Of a stretch of 64,000 nt of DNA, positions 26,921 through 39,354 are shown piece by piece; position 1 is the stretch's first letter, and each line of letters begins with the position of its first letter. The notes below the pieces were generated by a model. That model was not told the origin of the DNA and did not search any database. It saw only the letters and a list, made by a program, of their open reading frames with translations. The position numbers were made by a program, and so were the translations under genes. Location: contig NZ_CP089309.1 in assembly GCF_021228795.1 (NCBI RefSeq), positions 4,275,501 through 4,339,500 of the forward strand, written 5' to 3'. This DNA is from Thiocapsa bogorovii. Its GTDB lineage: Bacteria > Pseudomonadota > Gammaproteobacteria > Chromatiales > Chromatiaceae.

Positions 26921-28369
26921 TCAGGAGGTCGGTGCACGCCCGGGCGGATAGATGAGGATCAGGTCGCCCGGGGTCAGACGCGTCTCGGCCAGTCGATTCC
27001 AGCGCTGGAGATCCTTGACGCTGACGCCGTAGCGTTTTGCCAGTGTCTTGACCGAATCTCCCGTGGTGACCAGGTGCGTAATCAAGGCGGAGTCATCGGT
27101 TGCTTGGACCGCGAGTGTCTGGCCCGAGAGCAGCGGCTCGCGCACGGAGATGCCGTTGAGCTCCGCAAGTGCGCGCGGCTCGATGCCGTTCGCGCGCGCG
27201 ATCGACGCGATCGTCTCGCCCCCCTTGACCACATGCAGCTTGCGACGCTCGGCGCGAGCTGCTCTCGATTGCATGGCGGTACTGGATCGGGCAGTCGCGG
27301 TTCGCGAGGGACCGGATTGGGAGCGGACTACGGAGGCCATGGCCGGCATGACCTGGACTCGGCCGATCTTCTTGCCGATCTTTTGCCCAGTTCCGGCCGG
27401 CACCAAGATGTGGCCGGGGCCGTCGGGTGCCGTCCGTCCGAGCTTCAGCCCCGGGTTGAGGCGCTGCAGCTCGTAGAGCTGAACGCCGGTCGCCGAGGCC
27501 ACCCGATTCAGATCCATCGGTTGATGCGTGCGGACTACTTCGAGCTGGGGCCGATCGGGCACGGGCGGAAGGTTTAGGCCGTAGCGTGTCGGTGCGGCGA
27601 CCAGGCGCGCGGTGGCGAGGATCTGCGGGACGTACTGCTTGGTTTCGTTCGGAAGGTTGAGCGACCAGTAATCGGTGGGTTTGCCGCTGCGGCGATTGGC
27701 GGCCTGTGCGGCGGCGACGCGGCCCGGGCCGCAGTTGTATGCAGCCATGGCGAGCGGCCAATCGCCGTCGAAGCGCCGGTTGAGCTGCTCGAGATAGTCG
27801 AGCGCAGCGCCCGTGGACGCCAGCGGGTCGCGTCGCCCGTCGTACCAGGCATCCTGTCGCAAGCCCATCTCGAGCCCGGTGTAGGGCATGAACTGCCAGA
27901 TGCCGGCGGCCGCTTTGGGCGATGTGGCAACCGGATTGAAGCGACTTTCGACATGGGGCAGGAAGGCGAGCTCCATCGGCAGTCCGCGCCGCTCGATCTC
28001 GGTGACGATCATGTGCAGGTAGGGTGTGCCTCGCTGGGACAGCTTGGAGAGATACTGGGGGTCTCGGCGGAAGCGCTCGACGGTGCTGTCGATGCGCGCG
28101 TCCGCGTAAAGATCGAGGGTCATCCCGCTGCGGACACGGTTCCAGAGGTCGCCGCGCGCATCCGCTCGCCCGGCGGTGCGTCTCTCCATGACCACGACAT
28201 CCGTGGCCGGTCGGACGTAACCGTATTCGCGGGCCGAAACCATGCCTGAGTAGCCGGAGTCTCCGAAGTCGTTCTCGGCGGTTCGGGTCTCCGTCGCGCA
28301 ACCGTTCAAAAGCAGCGTCAGAACGCCGAGCGCGCCGAGCGTGCGCGCGAAACGAGCGGCATCAGGCAT
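26921..28369 (-). CDS. mltD: Membrane-bound lytic murein transglycosylase D with LysM domains
   Basis: Cleaves the glycan strand of peptidoglycan. Lipoprotein signal with lipobox LLNGC near residues 21-25, SLT domain with catalytic Glu in PHVESRFNP followed by KAAAGIWQFMPYTG, and three C-terminal LysM-like repeats (the last two clear: HVVKGGETIASIARANGI and HLVTTGDSVKTLAKRYGV). The 482 residues match MltD. Ribosome site AGGGGG precedes the ATG. Confidence 0.93.
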   Translation of the reverse strand: MPDAARFARTLGALGVLTLLLNGCATETRTAENDFGDSGYSGMVSAREYGYVRPATDVVVMERRTAGRADARGDLWNRVRSGMTLDLYADARIDSTVERFRRDPQYLSKLSQRGTPYLHMIVTEIERRGLPMELAFLPHVESRFNPVATSPKAAAGIWQFMPYTGLEMGLRQDAWYDGRRDPLASTGAALDYLEQLNRRFDGDWPLAMAAYNCGPGRVAAAQAANRRSGKPTDYWSLNLPNETKQYVPQILATARLVAAPTRYGLNLPPVPDRPQLEVVRTHQPMDLNRVASATGVQLYELQRLNPGLKLGRTAPDGPGHILVPAGTGQKIGKKIGRVQVMPAMASVVRSQSGPSRTATARSSTAMQSRAARAERRKLHVVKGGETIASIARANGIEPRALAELNGISVREPLLSGQTLAVQATDDSALITHLVTTGDSVKTLAKRYGVSVKDLQRWNRLAETRLTPGDLILIYPPGRAPTS

Positions 28370-28548
28370 GTTTTCCCCCTAGGAATTCCCGGTAAGTGAT
28401 TGTTTAATTGAGTTATCCAGGAATTAGAAAAGCATCATACCCAAAGACGGCCGTCAATTCCAGGTCCGGATGCCGGAAATTCGGTGGTACCGCCGCACGA
28501 CAGTGCGTGCAATCACGGTTAACATGCGTCTCTCGAAGAGGCATCGGC

Positions 28549-29310
28549 ATGACTGTGCGCAAGAGTCCGGGTTCACCCCTGGCGAGACTACAAGATTGGT
28601 ATCGGTCGCCGCTCGGAGTCGAGGTGGCGGCCCTTGAGAGCGCGTGCGTTCAGCGGCTGCTGAGCGACACCTTCGGCTACTACCTGGTCCAGATCGGCGT
28701 GACCGAGAGCTTTCGCGACGCGATGGCCTCAAGTCGGATCCGCCATCGAATCCTGATGCCCTGCGAGCAGCCCTCGGGTCATGGCGGACGCGAGATCGTC
28801 GGGTTGCCGAGCAGGCTGCCGCTTGCGAGCGATTCGATCGACGCGCTCCTGTTGCCGCATACCTTGGATTTCTCGCCCGATCCCCACGCGGTGCTTCGCG
28901 AGGTCGAGCGCGTGCTGATCCCGGAGGGGCGAGTGATCGTTCTGGGCTTCAACGCGCTCAGTGCCTGGGGCCTCTGGTCCCTGCTGCGCGGTTCCGGGAC
29001 GCAGGTCCCTTGGTGCGGGCGTTTCCGCACCGCTTATCAAATCGAGGATTGGTTGTCCGTGTTGGGTTTCGATATCGAGCTTCGCGAGCACATTATGTTT
29101 CGGCCGCCGTTCCGGCGCGCCCTGGGGCCGAGCTGTGCGGCATTCGACACCTTGGGGGGGCGCCTCTGGCCGATCCTGGGCGGTGTCTATTTGATCCGGG
29201 CCGTCAAACGCGTGGCGACCTTGACGCCGCTGCGTCCGGCCTGGGGGCGGCGCTCACTGCTGCGCGGTGGCGCGGCGGAGCCGACGACACGCAGGGCCGG
29301 TCATGCCTGA
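28549..29310 (+). CDS. Class I SAM-dependent methyltransferase (YafS-like)
   Basis: A 253-residue methyltransferase-11-type protein. The central part [38 protein letters not shown] is the usual post-II/III region; the SAM-binding Gly motif is weak ([13 protein letters not shown]). Its position directly before rnhA (8-bp overlap) and dnaQ matches E. coli yafS-rnhA-dnaQ. Substrate unknown. The start at ATG 28549 was preferred to an earlier ATG at 28408 whose extension lacks family sequence. Confidence 0.82.
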   Translation: MTVRKSPGSPLARLQDWYRSPLGVEVAALESACVQRLLSDTFGYYLVQIGVTESFRDAMASSRIRHRILMPCEQPSGHGGREIVGLPSRLPLASDSIDALLLPHTLDFSPDPHAVLREVERVLIPEGRVIVLGFNALSAWGLWSLLRGSGTQVPWCGRFRTAYQIEDWLSVLGFDIELREHIMFRPPFRRALGPSCAAFDTLGGRLWPILGGVYLIRAVKRVATLTPLRPAWGRRSLLRGGAAEPTTRRAGHA

Positions 29311-29734
29311 CTGCGTGCGCGCTTACACCGACGGTGCCTGCAAGGGCAATCCGGGACCCGGGGGTTGGGGTGTCCTGCTGCGATGGGGGGAGGTCGAGAA
29401 GGAGCTGTGCGGGGGTGAACGCGCGACCACCAACAACCGCATGGAGCTGATGGCGGTCATCATGGCGCTGGAGAGCATGAAGCGTCCGACCTGTCTCGAG
29501 ATCGTCACCGACTCTCAATACGTCAAGCGGGGGGTCGAGGAATGGATGCCGCGTTGGAAACGCAACGGCTGGCAGACGGCCGATCGCAAGCCCGTGAAAA
29601 ACCGTGACCTTTGGGAGCGTTTGGATGGCGCCATCGGCGCTCATCAGGTGCGCTGGAAGTGGGTCAAAGGTCATGCCGGGCACGCCGAGAACGAGCGTGC
29701 CGACCGATTGGCAAATCGAGGGATCGCGGGCTGA
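29303..29734 (+). CDS. rnhA: Ribonuclease HI
   Basis: Degrades RNA in RNA-DNA hybrids. A 143-residue protein with the DEDD metal site: D in [19 protein letters not shown] in [10 protein letters not shown] in IVTDSQYV, and D in [10 protein letters not shown]. The TGA stop (29732-29734) is formed by the left end of repeat copy A0. Confidence 0.96.
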   Translation: MPDCVRAYTDGACKGNPGPGGWGVLLRWGEVEKELCGGERATTNNRMELMAVIMALESMKRPTCLEIVTDSQYVKRGVEEWMPRWKRNGWQTADRKPVKNRDLWERLDGAIGAHQVRWKWVKGHAGHAENERADRLANRGIAG

Positions 29735-29817
29735 ATCGCGTCCGGCATGACATGCGCAATTTTCGATTCGACTCGTCGTCGCATGACTCGGCTCCCGTCG
29801 GTGCGGACGCGATTCAG
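29731..29817. repeat. 87-bp inverted-repeat element, copy A0
   Basis: Ends CTGAATCGCGTCC (29731-29743) and GGACGCGATTCAG (29805-29817), a perfect 13-bp inverted repeat of the variant TIR type. It carries the rnhA stop codon and is the first half of a tandem pair with copy A. Confidence 0.85.
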
Positions 29818-29835
29818 ATTCTTGAATTTCGCTCT

Positions 29836-29922
29836 TTAAACCGCGTCAGGTACGGGGGAGGCGTAGTCCTCCGGGATTCGCTTGCCTGCAACGCAGCGGT
29901 TTACACTATGGACGCGGTTTAA
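29836..29922. repeat. 87-bp inverted-repeat element, copy A
   Basis: Ends TTAAACCGCGTC (29836-29847) and GACGCGGTTTAA (29911-29922). The symmetry extends one base further on each side (29835 and 29923), so it includes the A of the dnaQ ATG. The 18-bp spacer from A0 is A/T-rich. The interior holds GGAGG-CGTAGT-CCTCC. Confidence 0.88.
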
Positions 29923-30645
29923 ATGAGACAGATCGTTCTCGATACCGAGACCACGGGTCTCGACCCCCAGGCAGGCCATCGCATCATCGAGATCGGCTGT
30001 GTCGAGCTGATCGACCGCCGCTTGACCGGAAACAACTTCCACCGCTATCTCCAGCCGGATCGGGAGATCGACGCGGGCGCCTCCGATGTACACGGGATCA
30101 CGAACGCCTTTCTCGCCGACAAGCCACGTTTCGCCGAGATTGCCGAGAGCTTCCTGGACTATGTGGAAGGGGCCGAGTTGATCATCCACAACGCGACCTT
30201 CGATCTCGGGTTTCTCGATCGCGAGATTCTAGGATGGAACGCCGAAGCGTCGCGGATCACGGACCTGTGCGAGGTGACGGACACGCTGATCATGGCCCGG
30301 CGCATGCACCCGGGGCAGCGCAACAGCCTCGATGCCTTGTGCAAGCGCTACGGCGTGGATCATCGCCACCGCGACCTGCATGGCGCCCTGCTCGATGCCG
30401 AGATCCTGGCGGATGTCTATCTCGCCATGACCGGGGGGCAGGTGGCGTTGAGCCTCGGAGAAGAGCTCGCGGCGCCGTCTCACGACGGACCGGACGCTCG
30501 GCATCGCGGCCGGCTGGATCCGAATCGGCCGCGCCTGCGGGTGATTCAAGCCGACCCGGCCGCGCTCGCCGCTCATGCCGCGCGCCTCGCGGCGATCCAG
30601 GCCGCAAGTGCGGAGGGTTGTCTTTGGCTTCGCGTCGAGGGATGA
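29923..30645 (+). CDS. dnaQ: DNA polymerase III epsilon subunit, 3'-5' proofreading exonuclease
   Basis: A 240-residue DEDDh exonuclease: Exo I VLDTETTGLD, Exo II HNATFDLGFLD, Exo III HRDLHGALLDAEILADVYL. The N-terminus MRQIVLDTETTGLD leaves little room for another start. The ATG overlaps the outer end of repeat copy A, and I see no normal ribosome site between the element and the start (only GGA about 10 nt before), so translation initiation lies inside the repeat. Confidence 0.95.
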   Translation: MRQIVLDTETTGLDPQAGHRIIEIGCVELIDRRLTGNNFHRYLQPDREIDAGASDVHGITNAFLADKPRFAEIAESFLDYVEGAELIIHNATFDLGFLDREILGWNAEASRITDLCEVTDTLIMARRMHPGQRNSLDALCKRYGVDHRHRDLHGALLDAEILADVYLAMTGGQVALSLGEELAAPSHDGPDARHRGRLDPNRPRLRVIQADPAALAAHAARLAAIQAASAEGCLWLRVEG

Positions 30646-30651
30646 CGCCGC

Positions 30652-30662
30652 CCGCGGTTTAG
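30652..30662. repeat. Solitary TIR-like end after dnaQ
   Basis: CCGCGGTTTAG, six bp after the dnaQ stop, matches the inner part of the right TIR. No matching left end is found 87 bp upstream, which would be inside dnaQ. Either a remnant or chance. Confidence 0.35.
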
Positions 30663-30725
30663 TCGTGTGTGGCCACGGAGATCCCCGCAGCCTTCATGGA
30701 GATGCTTCTTAGGGTTTTCAGTCTC

Positions 30726-30813
30726 CTAAACTGCGCCGACTCTAAGGGCTATCGATCGCTCCGAGGCCGATCCAGCCCTCCGAACATCACATACCGCAAC
30801 GGGCGCAGTTTAG
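30726..30813. repeat. 88-bp inverted-repeat element, copy B
   Basis: Ends CTAAACTGCGCC (30726-30737) and GGCGCAGTTTAG (30802-30813), perfect 12-bp TIR. The interior is related to copy F and to the reverse complements of C1 and I. The right end supplies the fnr stop codon. A 3-bp direct repeat CTC flanks it. Confidence 0.87.
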
Positions 30814-31568
30814 CTCTGCTGCTGTTGGCGGCGATTCTGCCCGGCGCCGCCCACCAGAGACTCCAGCGTACTCACATCGAGCAGCTGAATGTGCTTACGG
30901 TCGACGTTCATCAGTCCGTCGTCTTGGAATCGCGTGAAGAGACGGCTGACGGTCTCGACGGCGAGTCCCAGGTAGTTCCCGATCTCATGGCGGGACATGC
31001 TCAGATAGAAGTCGGTCGCGGACAGCCCGCGTTTGTGCAGGCGCTTGGACAGGCTGAGCAGGAAGGCGGCGAGACGTTCCTCGGCGTTCTTCTTGCCGAG
31101 GAGCAAGAGCATGTCCGTATCGTGTCCGATTTCCTTGCTGAGCAGGCGATACATCTGATGCTGCAGGCTCGGAATGGTTGCGGTGAGCTCTTCGAGTCGG
31201 GTGAAGGGGACCTCGCAGATAGCGGAGGTCTCGAGGACCTTCGCCGAGCAGGCATGGATGTCCTTATCGATCGCATCCAGTCCAATCACCTCGCCGGGAA
31301 GATGGAAGCCCAGCACCTGCTCGCCGCCCTCCGGACTCGGAGCGAAGGTCTTCACCGATCCGGTCTTCACGACATAGAGCGAACGAAATCGGTCGCCGTC
31401 TCGAAACAGGAAGTCGCCCCGGTGGAGCGGTCGTGTTCGCTTCACGATCTCGTCGAGTCGCTCGACATCATCCGGCGCAAGGCCCATAGGCAAGCAGAGC
31501 GACGACAGGGAGCAGTTTCTGCAGGCGACGCGAATGGTCTCCAATGAGATTACTTTGTGATGGCTCAC
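30810..31568 (-). CDS. fnr: FNR-type oxygen-sensing transcription regulator
   Basis: Crp/Fnr-family regulator switching genes on oxygen loss. Cysteines C16-x2-C19-x5-C25 and C118 (SAICEVPF) match the four [4Fe-4S] ligands of E. coli FNR with the same spacing. The cyclic-nucleotide-type barrel is followed by the helix-turn-helix SRHEIGNYLGLAVETVSRLFTR with the E..SR residues that read TTGAT. The 252-residue chain ends in a Gln-rich tail (NRRQQQQS) whose TAA is formed by repeat B, so the tail may have been altered by the element. A perfect FNR box sits upstream. Confidence 0.93.
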   Translation of the reverse strand: MSHHKVISLETIRVACRNCSLSSLCLPMGLAPDDVERLDEIVKRTRPLHRGDFLFRDGDRFRSLYVVKTGSVKTFAPSPEGGEQVLGFHLPGEVIGLDAIDKDIHACSAKVLETSAICEVPFTRLEELTATIPSLQHQMYRLLSKEIGHDTDMLLLLGKKNAEERLAAFLLSLSKRLHKRGLSATDFYLSMSRHEIGNYLGLAVETVSRLFTRFQDDGLMNVDRKHIQLLDVSTLESLVGGAGQNRRQQQQS

Positions 31569-31610
31569 GGCATCGCCCCTCGGTCTTCGGTCACCAGATT
31601 TTGAACCGTC

Positions 31611-31628
31611 GCTTGATCTGGATCAAGC
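31611..31628 (-). promoter_or_regulatory. Perfect FNR box upstream of fnr
   Basis: TTGAT-CTGG-ATCAA (31613-31626), within the longer palindrome GCTTGATCTGGATCAAGC. It matches the FNR consensus TTGAT-N4-ATCAA exactly and lies 45-58 bp before the fnr start, suggesting autoregulation. Confidence 0.85.
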
Positions 31629-31667
31629 GAAGATTATCTTCTTGTCGTCAGGCCGACCTGGACCCGC

Positions 31668-31699
31668 AAAAAAGGCCGCGCCCTCGCGGGCGCGGCCTT
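31668..31699 (-). terminator. Intrinsic terminator of the first sulfur globule gene
   Basis: Stem GGCCGCGCCC/GGGCGCGGCC (31674-31683 with 31688-31697), loop TCGC; on the minus strand it is followed by TTTTTTG. It sits about 30 bp past the stop. Confidence 0.85.
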
Positions 31700-31728
31700 G
31701 ACGCAAGCATGCCGATTCTGCGTTCGGC

Positions 31729-32133
31729 CTACTTGGCTTCGCCGGTCGCGGGAGCAGCGGGCGCGGCATAGGGTGCGGCGTAAGGCGCGCCGTAGTAGGG
31801 GACACCGTAACCGGGGTAGCCGTAGCCATAGCCTGGATAACCGTAACCGTAACCGTAGCCGGGATAGCCGTACCCGTAACCACGTCCGTAGCCATAGCCG
31901 CGCCCGCGTCCGTAGCCGCGACCCCCGCCGCTCATGTTCATGTTGAAGTCGCCCCAGCCGTCGCCGAGCATGTCGCCGAACAGGTCACCGAGGCCGGAAC
32001 CATAGCCCGGGCCGTAGCCGCCATAGCCTGGCCCACCCCAACCGGGCCCCCACCACGCCTGGGCCGGGCTGACGGCCAAGGTGGCGGCACCTGCGATTGC
32101 GGCTGCACTCATCAATCTTGCTGTTTGACGCAT
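31729..32133 (-). CDS. Sulfur globule protein-like, Gly/Tyr-rich secreted protein
   Basis: Purple sulfur bacteria enclose intracellular (periplasmic) sulfur globules in a coat of small Gly/Tyr-rich proteins. This 134-residue protein has a signal peptide cleaved after AQA (about residue 26), a mature start [20 protein letters not shown], a conserved short segment [17 protein letters not shown], then Gly-Tyr-Arg repeats ([15 protein letters not shown]) and an Ala/Pro tail. It is the SgpA/SgpB type; which paralogue cannot be decided. ATG 32131-32133 has an AGGAG ribosome site. Confidence 0.82.
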   Translation of the reverse strand: MRQTARLMSAAAIAGAATLAVSPAQAWWGPGWGGPGYGGYGPGYGSGLGDLFGDMLGDGWGDFNMNMSGGGRGYGRGRGYGYGRGYGYGYPGYGYGYGYPGYGYGYPGYGVPYYGAPYAAPYAAPAAPATGEAK

Positions 32134-34931
<2,798 letters not shown>

Positions 34932-35109
34932 GGTGGGTGTGAGGCGACATTCGGTCGGGCCGGCGAGCCTGGTGGTTCCCGCCTGACCGTGCGGGTCGTC
35001 GGTCGGTATTTCCCTGCCGGCCCCACGTTGAATCGAACAACAAGATCGGACAGACGTCTGCGCTGTACCGATCGTCGCGAGACTCCCCACCGAGGCCCGA
35101 TAGACTCAT

Positions 35110-36436
<1,327 letters not shown>

Positions 36437-36497
36437 TGTTTGGCAGGCAGGGGCCGGGCGCCTCCTTCCCCTGCTGTCGACACCGAAGATGCCGTCC

Positions 36498-36806
36498 ATG
36501 CGCATCCTGATCCTCGTCTTGATCCTCTTGCTGGCTGGCCTGCAGTTTCGGCTGTGGGTCGGCGAGGGGAGCTTGGCCGAGGTGCATGGGCTCAAAAACG
36601 AGATCGCGGCTCAAGAAGAGGAGCTGGTGCGCCTGCGTGCACGCAATCAGGAGCTCCAAGCCGAGGTGATGGACCTGCGCGAAGGGGTCGAGGCCTTGGA
36701 GGAGCGCGCGCGTCGCGATCTGGGGATGATCAAGCCTGGCGAGATCTTCATCCAGATGATCGAGCGCAAAGCACCGGAGAAGACGCCTCCGGAGGCGAAA
36801 CGATGA
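36498..36806 (+). CDS. ftsB: Cell division protein FtsB
   Basis: Bitopic divisome protein that pairs with FtsL and FtsQ. ATG 36498 gives 102 residues: a membrane helix (ILILVLILLLAGLQFRLWVG), a leucine-zipper coiled coil (EIAAQEEELVRLRARNQELQ), then the conserved ERARRDLGMIKPGEIFIQ. The position eno-ftsB-ispD is conserved. Confidence 0.92.
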   Translation: MRILILVLILLLAGLQFRLWVGEGSLAEVHGLKNEIAAQEEELVRLRARNQELQAEVMDLREGVEALEERARRDLGMIKPGEIFIQMIERKAPEKTPPEAKR

Positions 36807-37513
36807 GTCCTTCACGTGCCTTATGGGCGGTGCTTCCCGCCGCAGGGGTGGGACGTCGCATGGGCAGCGCGACGCCGAAGCAGTATCTCGATCTCGCCGG
36901 CCGCGCCGTGATCGATCATGCGTTGGATCTCTTCGTGGCCGACGTGCGGATCCGGGGCGTCGTGGTTGCCCTGGATCCGACCGATCGCTACTGGGGGGCA
37001 ACGGCCTATGCCGAGCATCCCAAGGTGACCCGCGCCAACGGCGGTGCCGAGCGTTGCCATTCGGTCCTGAATGCGCTCGATGCACTGGGTGCACGCGCCC
37101 ATGCCGAGGATTGGGTATTGGTGCATGATGCCGCGCGCCCCTGTTTGCGCCCGGCCGATCTCGAGCGGCTGATCGAGGCCCTCATCGAGGACGAGGTTGG
37201 CGGCCTGCTCGGCATCCCGGTGCGCGATACCATGAAACGGGCCGAGCCGGACGATCGCATCGGCGCGACGGTCGATCGCGCGTCGCTCTGGCACGCCTTT
37301 ACACCGCAGATGTTTCGTCTCGGCCGGTTGCGTGCCGCATTGACCGATGCGTTGGCCGCCAACCATCTCGTGACCGACGACGCATCCGCCATGGAGCGCA
37401 TGGGTCACGCCCCGCGCCTGATCGAAGGTCATGCCGACAACATCAAGATCACGCGCGCCGAGGACCTCCCGCTCGCCCGCTTCTACCTGCAACAGCAGGG
37501 GCGGCTGGGCTAA
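36803..37513 (+). CDS. ispD: 2-C-methyl-D-erythritol 4-phosphate cytidylyltransferase
   Basis: Third step of the MEP isoprenoid pathway. Motifs [20 protein letters not shown] (CTP binding), [12 protein letters not shown], and the C-terminal VTDDASAME. 236 residues; ATG overlaps the ftsB stop (ATGA). Confidence 0.95.
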   Translation: MSPSRALWAVLPAAGVGRRMGSATPKQYLDLAGRAVIDHALDLFVADVRIRGVVVALDPTDRYWGATAYAEHPKVTRANGGAERCHSVLNALDALGARAHAEDWVLVHDAARPCLRPADLERLIEALIEDEVGGLLGIPVRDTMKRAEPDDRIGATVDRASLWHAFTPQMFRLGRLRAALTDALAANHLVTDDASAMERMGHAPRLIEGHADNIKITRAEDLPLARFYLQQQGRLG

Positions 37514-37527
37514 TCCAAACTCTCAAG

Positions 37528-37599
37528 AGCCTCCGGCCTCCGGCCTCCGGCCACCAGCGCGCGAGCGCACAGGTGGCCGGAGGCCGGAGGCCGGAGGCT
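37528..37599 (+). repeat. 28-bp perfect inverted repeat between ispD and ispF
   Basis: The arms (37528-37555 and 37572-37599) are exact reverse complements, built from three iterations of CCTCCGG / CCGGAGG, with a 16-nt loop. The right arm ends directly before GGAGG (37600-37604), the ispF ribosome site, 9 nt before the ATG. As RNA this would be an exceptionally stable hairpin. Confidence 0.9.
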
Positions 37600-37613
37600 G
37601 GAGGCTGTTGAAC

Positions 37614-38087
37614 ATGCTCATCGGTCAGGGTTTCGACGCCCATCGTTTCGGCCCCGGACGCCCACTGGTGCTCGGTGGCCTGGAGATCCCGCACGACCAA
37701 GGGTTGCTCGCGCACTCCGACGGCGATGTGGCCATCCACGCACTCTGCGACGCCCTGCTCGGTGCAGCCGGGCTCGGCGATATCGGTCGGCATTTTCCCG
37801 ACACGGACGCCGCCTTCGCCGGGATCGACAGCCGCATCCTGCTGCGGCGCGTGATCGCGAGCCTCGCCGAGCGCGGACTCTCCGTGCACAACGCCGATCT
37901 GACCATCATCGCCCAGCGTCCCAAGCTGGCGACCCATATTCCCGAGATGTGTGCCCGTCTCGCCGCCGACATGGGCTGCGACCCCGCGCGTGTGAACGTG
38001 AAGGCGACCACGACCGAGCAGATGGGGTTTACGGGCAGGGGCGAGGGCATCGCGGCGAGCGCCGTCGTCCTTTTGGCGGACACCTGA
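37614..38087 (+). CDS. ispF: 2-C-methyl-D-erythritol 2,4-cyclodiphosphate synthase
   Basis: MEP pathway cyclase. Metal-binding [26 protein letters not shown], and FPDTD; C-terminal signature [21 protein letters not shown]. 157 residues. Separated from ispD by the 28-bp inverted repeat and followed by truD after one base. Confidence 0.96.
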   Translation: MLIGQGFDAHRFGPGRPLVLGGLEIPHDQGLLAHSDGDVAIHALCDALLGAAGLGDIGRHFPDTDAAFAGIDSRILLRRVIASLAERGLSVHNADLTIIAQRPKLATHIPEMCARLAADMGCDPARVNVKATTTEQMGFTGRGEGIAASAVVLLADT

Positions 38088-38088
38088 G

Positions 38089-39165
38089 GTGTCGCTGCCG
38101 ATCTGGAGTCCGGTCGACGCCCTCCCCGGTGCTTACGGCGCTCCACTGGCTTGCGGGCGACTGCGCGCTCGACCCGAGGACTTCCTGGTCGAGGAGCAGC
38201 TCGGGTTCGCCCCGGACGGCGAAGGCGACCATCTCCTCCTGCGGGTGCGCAAGACCGGCGCCAATACCGAGTGGACGGCGCGTCGTTTGGCGCGCATCGC
38301 CGGTGTGCCGGTCTCCGCGGTGGGCTATGCGGGCCTGAAGGACCGTCATGCCGTGGCGCTCCAGTGGTTCTCGATCCCGCGTCCGCGCGACGGCACACCC
38401 GATTGGTCGATCCTCGCAGAGGAGGGCATCGAGGTCCTGGAATCGCACCCGCATCGACGTAAGCTCAAGCGCGGTGCACTGGCCGGAAACCGTTTCCAAA
38501 TCCTGGTGCGCGATCTCGACCCCGAGACCATACCCGGGCTCGACGAGCGGCTCGCGGCGATCCGCGTGCGCGGAATCCCGAACTTCTTCGGCGAGCAACG
38601 CTTCGGGCATGACCATTCCAACCTGGTACGTGCCCATGCCCTCTTCGCCGGCTCGCCCGGCCGTGTTCCACGCCATCAGTCCGGACTCTGGCTCTCCGCG
38701 GCACGCTCGCAGATCTTCAACGAGGTCTTGGCCGAACGTGTGCGTCGTGGCGACTGGGACAGGCCGATCGAAGGGGACTGCCTTCAGCTCGCCGGGTCCA
38801 ACTCCTATTTCCTTGCCGAGACGATCGACGCCGCGACGATCGCGCGCGGCGAGGCAATGGACGTGCACCCGACGGGTCCGCTTTGGGGCAAGGGGGAGCT
38901 GCCCTCGCGCGGATCGGTCCGGCAGCTCGAGGACGCAGTCGGCATACGCTTCCCGACCTGGTGCGAAGGGCTGGCCGCCTTCGGTCTGGCGCAGGAGCGC
39001 AGGTCTCTACGTCTGCCGGTGGCTGATCTAGGCGCGCAGCGGGTCGACGGCGGATTACGGCTGACCTTCTCCCTGCCGGCCGGCGCCTATGCGACGACGG
39101 TTCTGCGTGAGATCGTCGATGCGAACGAGACCGCGGCGATCCGCGCGACACCCCAAACCCCTTGA
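38089..39165 (+). CDS. truD: tRNA pseudouridine(13) synthase
   Basis: Modifies U13 of tRNA-Glu. 358 residues with GTG start. N-terminal ARPEDFLVEEQLGF, catalytic Asp in VGYAGLKDRHAVALQWFS, and GIPNFFGEQRFG. The order ispF-truD is conserved in gammaproteobacteria; the usual surE/pcm follow-up is absent here. Confidence 0.93.
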   Translation: MSLPIWSPVDALPGAYGAPLACGRLRARPEDFLVEEQLGFAPDGEGDHLLLRVRKTGANTEWTARRLARIAGVPVSAVGYAGLKDRHAVALQWFSIPRPRDGTPDWSILAEEGIEVLESHPHRRKLKRGALAGNRFQILVRDLDPETIPGLDERLAAIRVRGIPNFFGEQRFGHDHSNLVRAHALFAGSPGRVPRHQSGLWLSAARSQIFNEVLAERVRRGDWDRPIEGDCLQLAGSNSYFLAETIDAATIARGEAMDVHPTGPLWGKGELPSRGSVRQLEDAVGIRFPTWCEGLAAFGLAQERRSLRLPVADLGAQRVDGGLRLTFSLPAGAYATTVLREIVDANETAAIRATPQTP

Positions 39166-39354
39166 TCTAAGCTGACAGAGCAGGATCCAAGGGTTCGGTA
39201 GCTGCGGGACAACCGCGATCGGAGGGCTTTTATGCGTGGGATCCGGGCGCCTCGGCGCCGATCAGTGCACGATCTCGGGTACGGCTGGGGGTCCTCTCGA
39301 GTCCTGGCTTTAATGGCCACCCCCAAGCAACCCTAGCGGAGCCGAGGCGGTCAC

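Noticed and set aside
27568-27578. GGTTTAGG within mltD resembling a TIR end
   Set aside because: In coding sequence, short match only, no partner.
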